Notes under the pieces: generated by a model
Told to the model about the DNA's origin: nothing
Database searches by the model: none
The model's input: only the letters and a program-made list of their open reading frames with translations
Part shown: positions 28,351 through 38,426 of the stretch, one piece after another
Layout: each line of letters opens with the position of its first letter
Position numbering within the stretch: the first letter of the stretch is position 1
Origin: an uncultured Fibrobacter sp.
Lineage (GTDB): Bacteria > Fibrobacterota > Fibrobacteria > Fibrobacterales > Fibrobacteraceae
DNA: 64,000 nt
Direction of reading: 5' to 3'
Assembly (NCBI GenBank): GCA_946186895.1
Contig: CAMHOW010000003.1
Coordinates: 1 to 64,000, forward strand
Made by a program: the position numbers and the translations under genes

Positions 28351-29925
28351 GTTATCCTGGTTTTCCAACTTTTCAAGAACGGCTTCGCCGGAACGCTTGC
28401 GCCCCGTCATTAAGGCCGAAGTTGCCGCCGCGTACAAAGAACAGACATTCTTGTAATGTGTGTTCTGACGGAACTTGGCGTAGTCGGCGGCGGAGTTGTT
28501 GTGGATCATGAACGCCCAGTCCGAAGCCTGGAAAAGCACCAGCTCACGGGCGGACTGTTCCAAACAGCGCTTTAGGAATCCCGCCAAGGCCTTGGGGGCA
28601 TTCCGTTGCCGCTTTTTCAAGTCATCCATCATGCCCCGCATCTTGAAGAACAGCGGGTAGGCCCAACTGACCTCGTCGTTCATCCAGACTTCGCCAAAGC
28701 CGCCCTCGCCCCAAGAAGAGAAGATGGGATCATGGACATCGGCATCGGGCGAGCTATGCATGGTATCTTCTAAAGACGCCATCTCTACCACGTTGGAACT
28801 TGCCGCCCGCTCGAACATCTTCTCAATGAACAGGGGGCCTTCGAACCACCAATGTCCAAAGAGTTCGGCATCGTAAGGGCAAAGGATAGAGACCTTGTTT
28901 CCATCCATCTGGGGCAAGAGCTCGGTGACGGTAGCCTCCCGGTTTGCCACAAACAGGCGGGCATGATCTTCCACCAGGCGAAGCGCATTCCAGGGGCGGT
29001 AAATCTGCTTGTCTTCGCTACCGGTAATGCGGTAATACTTGAGGCCCGTCTCAATGGGGGTCCTGCCTGCCATAAAGTAGGAGCCAAGATATTCAGGATC
29101 TCGTTCCTGGGAAATGTCCTTGAAGAACTCGCGGTATTCCGGATGGCCCGGGTAACCGGTCTTACGGCTCCAGACTTCCATGGAGCTGCTCTGTTCACGA
29201 CCCATGCAATAAAGCCCCGCAGGGGTCTTTATTGGCGCAAATACGCCGTATTTGGGTGCGGGCTTTGCCAAAAGCACGCCATGGGTTTCCAAGAAGAAAT
29301 ACTTAAACCCGAATTCCGCCAAGATAGAGTCCAAACCCTGGAAATAGCCGCATTCCGGAAGCCAGAGCCCCCGAGGTTTGCGGCCAAAGGCTTCTTCAAA
29401 GGCTCGGACTGTGACGCCCAACTGCAGCCGTATGGCCGCCTCGTCGGACTGATAAGCCGGCAAAAAGGGATGAGTCCCTACGCAGGTAATAAGGGTCAGC
29501 TTGCCCCGTTCCTCCAGCTCCTTAAGCACAGGGACAATCTCCATGTCGCAGGGGCCTTCCCAGGTGCTAATCAGGGCCAGCTGACGGCGGTAGTAAAAGT
29601 CCACCACTTCGGACAAAGCCTCGTCACCGCGGGCACGAGTGCGTTCCTTTTCCAAAAGCTTCAGCTGGCGATGCAAATGCTCCGTGAACCGATCAAGCAA
29701 AAGCCTATCGGTCATCATGGCAATTAGAGACGAAGACACGCTCAGGTTCAAAGTACCGGGCACGCCCTTCTCTTGCAGGCGCCACAGCATCTGGATCAAA
29801 GGCAGATAGGTTTCTGCCATAGCCTCAAAGAACCAGTTCTCTTCCAAGAACCGGTCGAACTCGGGCTCACGCACAAAAGGCAGATGAGCGTGGAGCAGCA
29901 GGTGTATCTTGCCGGGAGCGGACAA
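28321..29925 (-). CDS. GH57-family glycoside hydrolase (1,4-alpha-glucan branching enzyme-like, DUF1957 C-terminal region)
   Basis: HLLLHAHLPFVREPEF, GLWLPECGYFQGLD, YDAELFGHWWFEGP. Confidence 0.9.
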   Translation of the reverse strand: MSAPGKIHLLLHAHLPFVREPEFDRFLEENWFFEAMAETYLPLIQMLWRLQEKGVPGTLNLSVSSSLIAMMTDRLLLDRFTEHLHRQLKLLEKERTRARGDEALSEVVDFYYRRQLALISTWEGPCDMEIVPVLKELEERGKLTLITCVGTHPFLPAYQSDEAAIRLQLGVTVRAFEEAFGRKPRGLWLPECGYFQGLDSILAEFGFKYFFLETHGVLLAKPAPKYGVFAPIKTPAGLYCMGREQSSSMEVWSRKTGYPGHPEYREFFKDISQERDPEYLGSYFMAGRTPIETGLKYYRITGSEDKQIYRPWNALRLVEDHARLFVANREATVTELLPQMDGNKVSILCPYDAELFGHWWFEGPLFIEKMFERAASSNVVEMASLEDTMHSSPDADVHDPIFSSWGEGGFGEVWMNDEVSWAYPLFFKMRGMMDDLKKRQRNAPKALAGFLKRCLEQSARELVLFQASDWAFMIHNNSAADYAKFRQNTHYKNVCSLYAAATSALMTGRKRSGEAVLEKLENQDNLFPWIGELL

Positions 29926-29952
29926 GCTGTCCTCAGAGGCTAGGGCCAGCGC

Positions 29953-31089
29953 CTACTCGGTGCGCTTCACCACGATGGGAACAATCGTCGTCGGGAAATC
30001 GCCATCCTTGTCGGTAGCGAACACCGGGATAATCTTCGTAGAATCGGGCAGGTCTTCTTCAAAGCTGAAGGTGCCGTCCGGGTTCAGCGGGAACGGTTCG
30101 CCGCGCACCTGGAGGTGAGCGTCGGGGCGGGTTCCGCCGTACACGATCAGGCGGGTCTTGACCCACAGGAAAAAGTCCTTGCCGTAGTTCACGGAATCCT
30201 TGGGCAATTCAAGCTTGTTGCTCTTGAGGGCAGCGCTAGAAAGAGCACCCGAGAACATGGAACCCGAAGAACTAGAAAGGCTTTCAAGCCAGTTCTTGGC
30301 GGACATGCTGGAAAGTCCGGAGCTGCCGAAACCGCCGAGACCAGCACCACCCAGGGAGGCGCGGACAAAGGCGTCGTTCAGGTTCACTTCGGAACCGTCC
30401 GTAGAGTAAGCCTGGACCGGAGCGGACTCCACCAGAGGCATAAAGTTCTTACCGGCAGCAAAGCCGAGCACGGCCACTGTCTTTTCAGAGGCCTTGTTTT
30501 CCACATACCAGCTGCGGGCATCGGCCGGAACTTCGATATCGTGGAACTTGCGCTTCTTGTTGCGCTTGACCGTCAGGTCGCCAGAAATGTTGAACAGACG
30601 GAGCACCAGCTTGCCCTTTCCCTTGCGGGCACGCTTGATACGGTCTTCGGAGACATCCCAGAAGGCCTGCATCCAGTTGGGATCCTTCTGCATGAGCACC
30701 AGGTATTCGGCGTCGAAGGACTGGGCAAGCGTCGCCGTCTTGGTCACGGGCTTTGCGGCGGACTTTACGGTAGAAACCTTGACATTGGACTTTGCAGCCG
30801 GTTTCACCGACTTCTTGGCCGTGATGTTTTTGGCTACGTCTGTCTGCTCGGTTGCCTTGGGGGCGGACTTTGCCACCTTGGCAATGGCCTTTGCCGTTGC
30901 CTTCACAGCTTCGGCCACCTTCTTGATAGAAGTGGAACGCTTAGTCGCCTTCTCTACAGCGGTCTTAGCTTTGGTCGCCGCAGTCTTTACGGTTTTTTCA
31001 ACCTTCTTTTCTACAGCTTTTGCCGCAGTCTTGGCAGATGCCTTCGGGGCAGCCTTCTTTGCCACAGCAGTTGTTTTCTTGACAGCCAT
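29953..31089 (-). CDS. DUF4912-like protein with Lys/Ala-rich histone H1-like N-terminal extension
   Basis: About 120 aa of AKKAAPKASAKTAAKAVEKKVEKTVKTAATKAKTAVEKATKR, then YLVLMQKDPNWMQAFWDVSEDRIKRARKGKGKLVLRLFNI. Confidence 0.75.
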   Translation of the reverse strand: MAVKKTTAVAKKAAPKASAKTAAKAVEKKVEKTVKTAATKAKTAVEKATKRSTSIKKVAEAVKATAKAIAKVAKSAPKATEQTDVAKNITAKKSVKPAAKSNVKVSTVKSAAKPVTKTATLAQSFDAEYLVLMQKDPNWMQAFWDVSEDRIKRARKGKGKLVLRLFNISGDLTVKRNKKRKFHDIEVPADARSWYVENKASEKTVAVLGFAAGKNFMPLVESAPVQAYSTDGSEVNLNDAFVRASLGGAGLGGFGSSGLSSMSAKNWLESLSSSSGSMFSGALSSAALKSNKLELPKDSVNYGKDFFLWVKTRLIVYGGTRPDAHLQVRGEPFPLNPDGTFSFEEDLPDSTKIIPVFATDKDGDFPTTIVPIVVKRTE

Positions 31090-31113
31090 TTTCAGTCTCC
31101 TTTATAAAAATCC

Positions 31114-32352
31114 TCAGCGGGTCTGACCCCAGCTTCCGACGCCCATCAGGCCTATGCGAACTCCAAAGAAGAGTTCTTCCCATGCTCGGCCCGAATCGGC
31201 AAAACGCTTTCCACCCTGGAAAGATAAATCCAATGTGGTACCCTTACGGCCCAAGGGGAATCCTGCGCCCAGGGAACCGCCTAGTTCATAAACATCTTTC
31301 ACGTACCAAGTCTTGTACCAGCCACCCAAGCGATAGGTGACGCGGTCCAGGTACGGGTCGTAGAACATGGGACTGCCATCGCGCTGGAACCCCAGAGCCA
31401 CCAACATGTCCTTCTGGGTTTCAGTCACAGGCTCCATATTGAAGCTTCCACCAATATTCTCAATATCCTTGTCCCAGCCACGAGCAGCCAAGTCAAACAT
31501 CACGTTATTACGCTTCATGAAGCGGAAATTCATACCGGTAGCCAGCATGGCAGGCACCTCAACTTCCCTGGAACGCTTGGTCGGAGCAAGGGTATCCAGT
31601 TCACTCATGCGGAAATTGTAGTCCAGCTTGTTCAAAAGCGTGTGGGGTGTGGTATACGAGAAATAGAACGAGGACTGGTGACCACGGTACTGAATCGCGG
31701 CCGTATAATATGCCGGGTGGTTCTTGATTTCCCAGGTTCCATCCACATAGTCCGCTAGCTCGGTACGGCTAACAGCCCAAGTATCCGAAGAGGCAACATC
31801 TTCCATGTCCGGGCCCATAGAAATCTTACGTGTAGAATTTCCCATTACCACATGGGCCGAGGCACCCACAGAGAAATTGCGGATAATCGGCAGGCGGAAC
31901 GTGTAGTTCGGAACGATTTCGTAGACACTACTCTGATACTCAATCGTCGTTTCAACAGAATTCTTGCCTTCGCTCACTTCTTCGTTCAGGTTAGAAGAAT
32001 AGCTCTGCCACAACGCAAGGCCAAAGGCGCCGAAGCCGCCCATGGGGAACGACAGGTTGAAGGAGGGCATGGAAATATTGTTTACCACGAAGTTATCGCT
32101 CTTCTTTTCCAAGACGACCATATCCATCAAGAAATTGACGTTAAAGACCACCTTGGTATCAAAGGCATTACGGGCAGGGTTCAGCACCGAAAGGCCTTCG
32201 GCATCCCCCGTCTTTGCGCCACCAGCATAGCCGCGACCAGCCGTAGACGCCATACCACCGGCAGTCTGTTCTTCGCCAAGAGCGTCAAGCCCAATAACAG
32301 AAGCAAAGCTATAAGCGACCAATCCGAGAAGAACAAGGATAATCTTTTTCAT
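31114..32352 (-). CDS. Putative outer-membrane beta-barrel protein
   Basis: Signal peptide MKKIILVLLGLVAYSFA; amphipathic strand-rich sequence. Confidence 0.6.
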   Translation of the reverse strand: MKKIILVLLGLVAYSFASVIGLDALGEEQTAGGMASTAGRGYAGGAKTGDAEGLSVLNPARNAFDTKVVFNVNFLMDMVVLEKKSDNFVVNNISMPSFNLSFPMGGFGAFGLALWQSYSSNLNEEVSEGKNSVETTIEYQSSVYEIVPNYTFRLPIIRNFSVGASAHVVMGNSTRKISMGPDMEDVASSDTWAVSRTELADYVDGTWEIKNHPAYYTAAIQYRGHQSSFYFSYTTPHTLLNKLDYNFRMSELDTLAPTKRSREVEVPAMLATGMNFRFMKRNNVMFDLAARGWDKDIENIGGSFNMEPVTETQKDMLVALGFQRDGSPMFYDPYLDRVTYRLGGWYKTWYVKDVYELGGSLGAGFPLGRKGTTLDLSFQGGKRFADSGRAWEELFFGVRIGLMGVGSWGQTR

Positions 32353-33743
32353 TACTTATCCCCCCTCTTGTTGGCAAGCCACAGTTTCAAGGTAGAAGGC
32401 TGTTTCATTGAAGAACTGAAATCGTAACGGGCATGATCAAAATGGGAGAAGAACACATACGATGTGTCACCATCGACCTTGCGATCCGCATAGGTGGAGT
32501 CCTTGTCTTGAAGGACCGGGTAGCCAAGACGCATCATCATCTTGAAGGTACGACCATCGCGAGCCCGGTTGATAAAGTCACGAAGACCATAGGTCACCTG
32601 CAAGGTAAGGGAATCTCCCTCGTAGAAAACCATGTTTGGGTGCCCCTTGGAGACAATCAAGGACTTGTTCAGCTTGTAGGCTTCCATCTTGCGTATGCTC
32701 TTGCCACTACTGTCGGTGTAAGACCCTACCACAACCTGGATAGGCAGTCCCAGTTCGCTTGTGCCCTGGCTGTCGTCCCTCGCAAAGGTCATCTGGGCAA
32801 GGACAACGGTCTGTCGCACATCGTCGCCAGCTTCTCCGGTATAGGGGAATTCATCTCCATAAAAATCAGACAGTGCTTTCATGATAGGAGCGCTTTCGTA
32901 TTCCACCACTAGTGAATCATAAACGCCGCCATGCAAAACGGCACAGTCGGAACAAGTTTCCTTGCTAGAAACGATATGGGCCGTGCGGAACGGGTTAAAT
33001 TCGATAAAGCTCTTGTCTTTGGGGAAAGATGCCCAAATTTGCGGATATTTGGCCGTCTCTACACCATAAAAACGATAGGTCCTTGAAGCCTCGGGAGCAG
33101 AGACCCTGAGCTGCAGGCGACAGGCCTTGGAAAAGTCTTTCATGGCAGACACAAGACCTGCAGGAAGCCCAACTTTCAAAATCGTATCCTTTGAAGAAAT
33201 GACAACAGACACCGTCGTATCCGCCGAGCTGTCCGGCTTCCATTTCTTCAAGTCAGAAAGCCACGTCTCAGACTCAATATCCCAAACGCTATCTACAAAG
33301 GACTTAGACGATCCCTTTTCCAATTTCCAACTGATCGTCAGCGTTACATTTTCTTTCAACGGAAGCGAGTCCGCGGGGAATTGCTTGGCCAGATAGAATG
33401 GCTTCAGAACATGGAGTGCCAAAAACATTTCCACAGAATCCGTCTTTTTAAGATCTGCAAAGAAAACGGAATCGTAGAAAGCCGCATCAAAAACAAGGTC
33501 GTGAGAAATGTTCGCCGTCTTGCCCAAGACGACACGGTCGTTTGCAAGCTTGGGTGCCGAATCCAGGAACACCTCCGACGAAAGGGGCGTCAATTCATTG
33601 ACACTCAGGGTCTGCACCTGGTAGCCGCTAGGAATTCCCTGAGCGGAAAGCCAGTCGGCCATAACTGACTCTTCGGAATCAAAAATGCAAGCCGTCAAGG
33701 CCAGCGCAAACAACGTCAAAAAAACAACAAAAAACTTCTTCAC
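32352..33743 (-). CDS. Hypothetical lipoprotein
   Basis: MKKFFVVFLTLFALALTACIFDSEE lipobox; 463 aa; abuts the 31114-32352 gene. Confidence 0.65.
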   Translation of the reverse strand: MKKFFVVFLTLFALALTACIFDSEESVMADWLSAQGIPSGYQVQTLSVNELTPLSSEVFLDSAPKLANDRVVLGKTANISHDLVFDAAFYDSVFFADLKKTDSVEMFLALHVLKPFYLAKQFPADSLPLKENVTLTISWKLEKGSSKSFVDSVWDIESETWLSDLKKWKPDSSADTTVSVVISSKDTILKVGLPAGLVSAMKDFSKACRLQLRVSAPEASRTYRFYGVETAKYPQIWASFPKDKSFIEFNPFRTAHIVSSKETCSDCAVLHGGVYDSLVVEYESAPIMKALSDFYGDEFPYTGEAGDDVRQTVVLAQMTFARDDSQGTSELGLPIQVVVGSYTDSSGKSIRKMEAYKLNKSLIVSKGHPNMVFYEGDSLTLQVTYGLRDFINRARDGRTFKMMMRLGYPVLQDKDSTYADRKVDGDTSYVFFSHFDHARYDFSSSMKQPSTLKLWLANKRGDK

Positions 33744-33809
33744 CCAGGTCTCCAGGTCAAATCCTTAAATTCCGGGTATAATATAGAAAAATAGGCCGTC
33801 CGCTTTGCG

Positions 33810-34247
33810 CTACGGGTTATTTTCTTGGGATTCCCCTTGGAGTTTTTCAAGCCTACGTTCCAACATGGCTTGTACTTCGGGAATAAGCGTATCCTTGATG
33901 CGCTCCAGGTACAGACATTGAAGCTGAATCATGCGGTTACGATGCCTGCAGGCGTGTTCCTGAATCCAGTGACTCACCGCCGACTGACGGTCCTGAATCT
34001 GGTTCTGCAGGCTCTGCTGGATATATGTCCTCTGGACTTCCATGTAACGTTGCATATTGAACGGCAGACGATAGGTACGAATAAACTGCTTGAGCTTGAC
34101 CAACAGGGAAAGATCCTCGTTCTTGTGCTCCTGCAAGAATTTTCGCAATTCGTCAAGATGAGCCTTGAAAAAAGGCACGATAGCCTTATCATCTATCTGA
34201 TAGAGCTCTAGCGCATCCTGTTTCTTTGTAGCTTCATCTACAGCCAT
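33810..34247 (-). CDS. Hypothetical helical protein
   Basis: 145 aa, charged and helical, in the minus-strand gene run. Confidence 0.55.
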   Translation of the reverse strand: MAVDEATKKQDALELYQIDDKAIVPFFKAHLDELRKFLQEHKNEDLSLLVKLKQFIRTYRLPFNMQRYMEVQRTYIQQSLQNQIQDRQSAVSHWIQEHACRHRNRMIQLQCLYLERIKDTLIPEVQAMLERRLEKLQGESQENNP

Positions 34248-34256
34248 GGCAATAAT

Positions 34257-35558
34257 TTATGAATTTGTTTTTGGATTTGGGTCAATCCGCTTCACAAAAA
34301 AACCAAAATTTACACTTCCCAAAGAGTGGTTTTCCAAACCTTGTAAAAAGATTCGGCCTTCTGTGCCGGGATTCAGGCGGTCAGCATCGCCACCTCTAAA
34401 ATCCTTCAGCGCTGAAATTTTACAAAGACGCATCCCCTCCGGAGTCATCAGTTCCAGGGAATCATCCATGGTAAAAGGATTCTTTACATTCACCCGGCAA
34501 GAACAGGTCTGGGCATCATAATCAAGAATCTGTGCGCAGACACAACCGCCGGAAGCAGCCACATGGGTGGATTCGTAGTTCTGGGGCAGAGGCCCCTTCA
34601 AGAACCCAGGCATAAAGCCACGCCCATCCACAAAGTCAAGGGCTCGACGGGCCTCTTCAGGAACCGTTCCCTGGGCATCAATGGCCATGCGGTAAGCCCG
34701 AACCACCTGACTCAAGTAATAGACGGAACGGGTACGACCTTCTATCTTGAAGGAATCGAGCCCCGCACGGACCAAGTCGGGAACCACTTCTAAGGCGCAC
34801 AGGTCCCGGCTGCTCATAAAGTAGGTTCCCCAAGTGTCCTCGTCCAGTGCTACCGACGGAAGTTCCGGACGGTCGGTCCGTTGCAAGAAGAAATCTCCCT
34901 CGTGTTCCTTGTAATCAGCACATTGAGGGCCTTCATTGGCGTAGAGCCGGTAGGGCATTCGGCAACTATTGTCACAGGCCCCTTGGTTTGCGTCGCGGCG
35001 GGTCACCCAGTTCGAAAGCATGCACCGACCCGACATGGCCATGCATACCGCCCCGTGGACAAAGACCTCCAGTTCAAGGTCAGGAACCCTTTCCTTGATT
35101 TCCAGGATTTCGGACAGGCGGAGCTCACGACTCAAGATGATACGGCTAACGCCCAGTTTCTTCCAAAAAGAAGCCGTCAGATAGTTGGTGGTGTTGGCCT
35201 GTACCGACAAGTGGACTTCGGTCTGGGGAGAGACTTCCCGAAGCCAACCCACAAAACCAGGATCTGCTACAATCAGCGCATCGGGCTTCAGTTCAAGAGC
35301 AGCCAGGAGAGCCTTCTGGAAAGGTTCCACCTTGGTATTACGGGGAATCACGTTGCTGGTCAGGTAAAACTTTTTTCCTTGACCATGAACATAGGCAATG
35401 CCTTCGGCAAGGTCATCCAAATTCTTGAAGCCGTTCTCACGGGCCCGAAGCGAGAAGGCCGGCTGGCCAGCGTACACCGCATCGGCGCCATAGGCCACGG
35501 CATACTTCATGCGGACAAGGTCTCCCGCCGGCGCCAACAGTTCAGGCTTCTTTACCAT
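34257..35558 (-). CDS. U32 family peptidase (YegQ/RlhA-like)
   Basis: KPELLAPAGDLVRMKYAVAYGADAVYAG, EVFVHGAVCMAMSGRCMLSNWVTRRDANQGAC. Confidence 0.93.
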   Translation of the reverse strand: MVKKPELLAPAGDLVRMKYAVAYGADAVYAGQPAFSLRARENGFKNLDDLAEGIAYVHGQGKKFYLTSNVIPRNTKVEPFQKALLAALELKPDALIVADPGFVGWLREVSPQTEVHLSVQANTTNYLTASFWKKLGVSRIILSRELRLSEILEIKERVPDLELEVFVHGAVCMAMSGRCMLSNWVTRRDANQGACDNSCRMPYRLYANEGPQCADYKEHEGDFFLQRTDRPELPSVALDEDTWGTYFMSSRDLCALEVVPDLVRAGLDSFKIEGRTRSVYYLSQVVRAYRMAIDAQGTVPEEARRALDFVDGRGFMPGFLKGPLPQNYESTHVAASGGCVCAQILDYDAQTCSCRVNVKNPFTMDDSLELMTPEGMRLCKISALKDFRGGDADRLNPGTEGRIFLQGLENHSLGSVNFGFFVKRIDPNPKTNS

Positions 35559-37123
35559 TTGAATCCGGCCCTCAAGTAAACCTTGCGATCATCGAAGAAG
35601 GTCACCTCACCAAGAAAACTCACGAACTGGCCTTCGTAGCTAAGCGCCGGTGTCAGAGAATACAGCATCTCGGCACCATCTAGATATTTCTTATGAATTT
35701 TCATGTGGTCGTAAAGAGGAGTTGTATCGTTCAGCGCACTACCGTAATCAGTGCCCTTCCAGAACCAGGTATTGCGAATTCCCGCAAAGATGTGGTTATC
35801 CAGCCTAGCGAAGACGCTCCAATCCACCGTGCGACTGTTGGGACCGCCCTGGTTTCCGAGAGGATAACCCAGATGGGCAATCTGCGCCGTATTCGCCTCA
35901 AAATGGCTATACACGTATGGTTCCACACGGGCGTATTCTGCGATGGTTCCCATTTCCAGCCTATGTCCCTTGAAATAGAAATCATGACCAGACTGCAAAC
36001 CCGCCATCCAAGCCCACTTGGCCTCGATGTTGTCATTCTTGACAAGGCTCACGGGACTTTCCATGTCATCTAGGAAAAACTCCGTATACACGCGCATAAA
36101 CTGGAACAGACGGTAGTTAAAATCAAACGCCAGAGCCCCGTTGTTGCTGTTTTCCGAGTAGTTACCCTTTTCCATGAACAAGGGCGCCGTCGGCACAAAG
36201 AGCCAGGGTTTCATATTGTCGTAGAGCACAGTCAGTTCGCTGATGCCTACAGTCGCATTACCCACCGCCAGTTCGTAACGATGACCAAACAGGTTGCGGG
36301 TATCGTCCTTGTTCTTCATGCTCATGCTGTTGTTGTAAACTCGCAAATCTGCATAAAAGCTGATAACACGCAAGGGACCAAACCGCATGTCCATAGAGAG
36401 CATGTTGTAAGGGAGTGCAAACTGGTTCAGGGTCAGGTTGTTGTAATAACCAGGCCCCCAATGCAACACGTCTCGACCAAGGTCTACGCGAAGCCAGTCA
36501 TAATTGAATCCGAAATGGGTACGGTAACGGGCATAGCTGGCATACTCCACACCCGAATTGTTCTCTTCTTTTTGGACTTCAACAAACTCCCGGTCAAAAG
36601 ACTTCGGATAGTTGGCCGTATGGGATTCATCGTAAATGCGGGCATCCAAGACAAAGTCTACAGAATCCGCATAACCACGCATATAGATACCACCGTCAAC
36701 ACCCGGCCAGATCGTATCACCCAGGGTCTCTCCCCCACGATAATCGATACCGCCCACCAGGCTTGTCGCAATGGCAATACGGGGAGTCCGGGCCCGGCAA
36801 GAATCCAGCGCACCGCTGGAATCCGTACCCGCATGTCCAGAAATCATCGCACCGCACGCATTATCGTAGTAAAGCAGCGCGTTACGTTCCGTCTGCGTAA
36901 AGTTCTTCTGGAATGTAGTGTCCCGCCGCGGGTAGGCGAAGGACTGGGGCATATCCCCCGTAGTCAGGCGGTGATATTCAAACAGCAGGGGCGCCGTTTC
37001 CAGTAGTTTTAGATTGCGGGGGCGGTCCGGCCCCAGTACAGACGACGCAGACCAGGCAACGGCAACGCCTGCGACCAACAGGGTCGCCGCAAAAGTAAGT
37101 CGGTGAACGTTTTTCAAGAACAT
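35552..37123 (-). CDS. Wzi-like/capsule-assembly-type outer membrane protein
   Basis: Signal peptide; barrel-like 523 aa with WLRVDLGRDVLHWGPGYYNNLTLN. Confidence 0.65.
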   Translation of the reverse strand: MFLKNVHRLTFAATLLVAGVAVAWSASSVLGPDRPRNLKLLETAPLLFEYHRLTTGDMPQSFAYPRRDTTFQKNFTQTERNALLYYDNACGAMISGHAGTDSSGALDSCRARTPRIAIATSLVGGIDYRGGETLGDTIWPGVDGGIYMRGYADSVDFVLDARIYDESHTANYPKSFDREFVEVQKEENNSGVEYASYARYRTHFGFNYDWLRVDLGRDVLHWGPGYYNNLTLNQFALPYNMLSMDMRFGPLRVISFYADLRVYNNSMSMKNKDDTRNLFGHRYELAVGNATVGISELTVLYDNMKPWLFVPTAPLFMEKGNYSENSNNGALAFDFNYRLFQFMRVYTEFFLDDMESPVSLVKNDNIEAKWAWMAGLQSGHDFYFKGHRLEMGTIAEYARVEPYVYSHFEANTAQIAHLGYPLGNQGGPNSRTVDWSVFARLDNHIFAGIRNTWFWKGTDYGSALNDTTPLYDHMKIHKKYLDGAEMLYSLTPALSYEGQFVSFLGEVTFFDDRKVYLRAGFKW

Positions 37124-37139
37124 TACCTAATCGACTTTA

Positions 37140-38327
37140 TTATTCGAAAACAGGCACTTCCCAAGTCTTGGGCAAAGCGGGTGAACACTTGTCAGAATGG
37201 TTATAGGTAAAGCCCTTTTCAGAGACCTCTGTCACGTTACCCTTGATGGAATTGGCACACTTGCGTTCAGCTGCATTCAGCAATTTTTCCACCTTCAGGA
37301 GCAGCACATCGCCATAGACATCCCAGGTTCCAGTCTTGTTCTCATTCATGCCGGCGGCCGCCATCAAGGAATAATCCATGGACGCCTTCAGGTTGAAATC
37401 CCAATCCGTGTTGGTAGACTTGTCCAGAGTAGCCCAATCGCCTTTCAGCTTGGCGGCATCCACATCGGTATACTTGAAGTCCGACTTGGAGCACTTGGAA
37501 TTGCCGCGGATAGAGTCCATGGATGCCGTCACCTGGCGGGTCATCATAGCAAGATCCGGTCCCGTTGCGAATTTCGATACAAAGAAAGTATAACCCCTAT
37601 AGGTATCTACGTAACCGGCATTCCAGGATACAGTATCCTTACCCACGACACGTTCCATGATATAGCGGCCCTTATAGAAACTATAGACCTGGGTCGTATC
37701 GTTGCCGGAGACCGTGCAAGCAAGGCGTTTCTTGTCAAAGTTTGAGGCGTCAGTGACCAGGGACTGATCGGCCTTCAGCTGTTCCACTTCGGCTTCGACA
37801 AAATCGCCCTTGTCGATGCGATACATCAACTTTTCGTCTTTTACGATGAACGATATTTCCATGTCCTTTGTGGACTTGTTAATATCTTTCAGGATCTTGT
37901 TAGTCGCCAGCTTTTCGTCCAGAACCAGCGGATCCATCGTATTAGAAGAACCCATCTTGATGACACCATCCTTAAAGTCAGAGGCGATCAACAACAGAGC
38001 CAGGTGGGGGTTGCCATCGGTCTCGTCAATTCCCCAGAGAGAGAACATGCCCTCCTTGATACCCGTGCCCAAGTGGAAGGTTTCTCCCTTAACTTTCAGG
38101 ATATAGTACTTTTTCAGGTCGGAGAGCGTTGCGGCGCGAGCCCCTTCTGGCCATGTGGGATCCTTTTGTTCCACAGATGAAGAAGAAACATCCGTAGAGT
38201 CTTCTACACTAGAGGAGGAACCATCCGTTTCCTGATCAACAGAACCATTGGAGCTGCTGTCGTCGCCACACGCGGCAAAGAACAAAGCCAAAGCAAAACC
38301 GCCCGCTAAAAAAAACGATTTTTTCAT
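37140..38327 (-). CDS. Fibrobacter-type lipoprotein with Ser-rich linker
   Basis: MKKSFFLAGGFALALFFAACGDDSSSNGSVDQETDGSSSSVEDSTDVSSSSVEQ; RBS AGAGG upstream. Confidence 0.8.
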   Translation of the reverse strand: MKKSFFLAGGFALALFFAACGDDSSSNGSVDQETDGSSSSVEDSTDVSSSSVEQKDPTWPEGARAATLSDLKKYYILKVKGETFHLGTGIKEGMFSLWGIDETDGNPHLALLLIASDFKDGVIKMGSSNTMDPLVLDEKLATNKILKDINKSTKDMEISFIVKDEKLMYRIDKGDFVEAEVEQLKADQSLVTDASNFDKKRLACTVSGNDTTQVYSFYKGRYIMERVVGKDTVSWNAGYVDTYRGYTFFVSKFATGPDLAMMTRQVTASMDSIRGNSKCSKSDFKYTDVDAAKLKGDWATLDKSTNTDWDFNLKASMDYSLMAAAGMNENKTGTWDVYGDVLLLKVEKLLNAAERKCANSIKGNVTEVSEKGFTYNHSDKCSPALPKTWEVPVFE

Positions 38328-38369
38328 AAAAAACCTCTCTTTTAACGTAAAGATAAACACAATTTAAAA

Positions 38370-38391
38370 GAGGGGGAAGCCTCTCCCCCTC
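38370..38391 (-). terminator. Terminator downstream of the DnaA-family gene
   Basis: GAGGGGGA-agcctc-TCCCCCTC inverted repeat. Confidence 0.65.
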
Positions 38392-38426
38392 AAAACAGTC
38401 TAAAAAATGGGATTTCAGCAAGAAAA

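Noticed and set aside
30115-31107. 330-aa plus-strand Gly/Leu/Arg-rich ORF opposite the DUF4912-like gene
   Set aside because: Antisense shadow of the Lys/Ala-rich tail.
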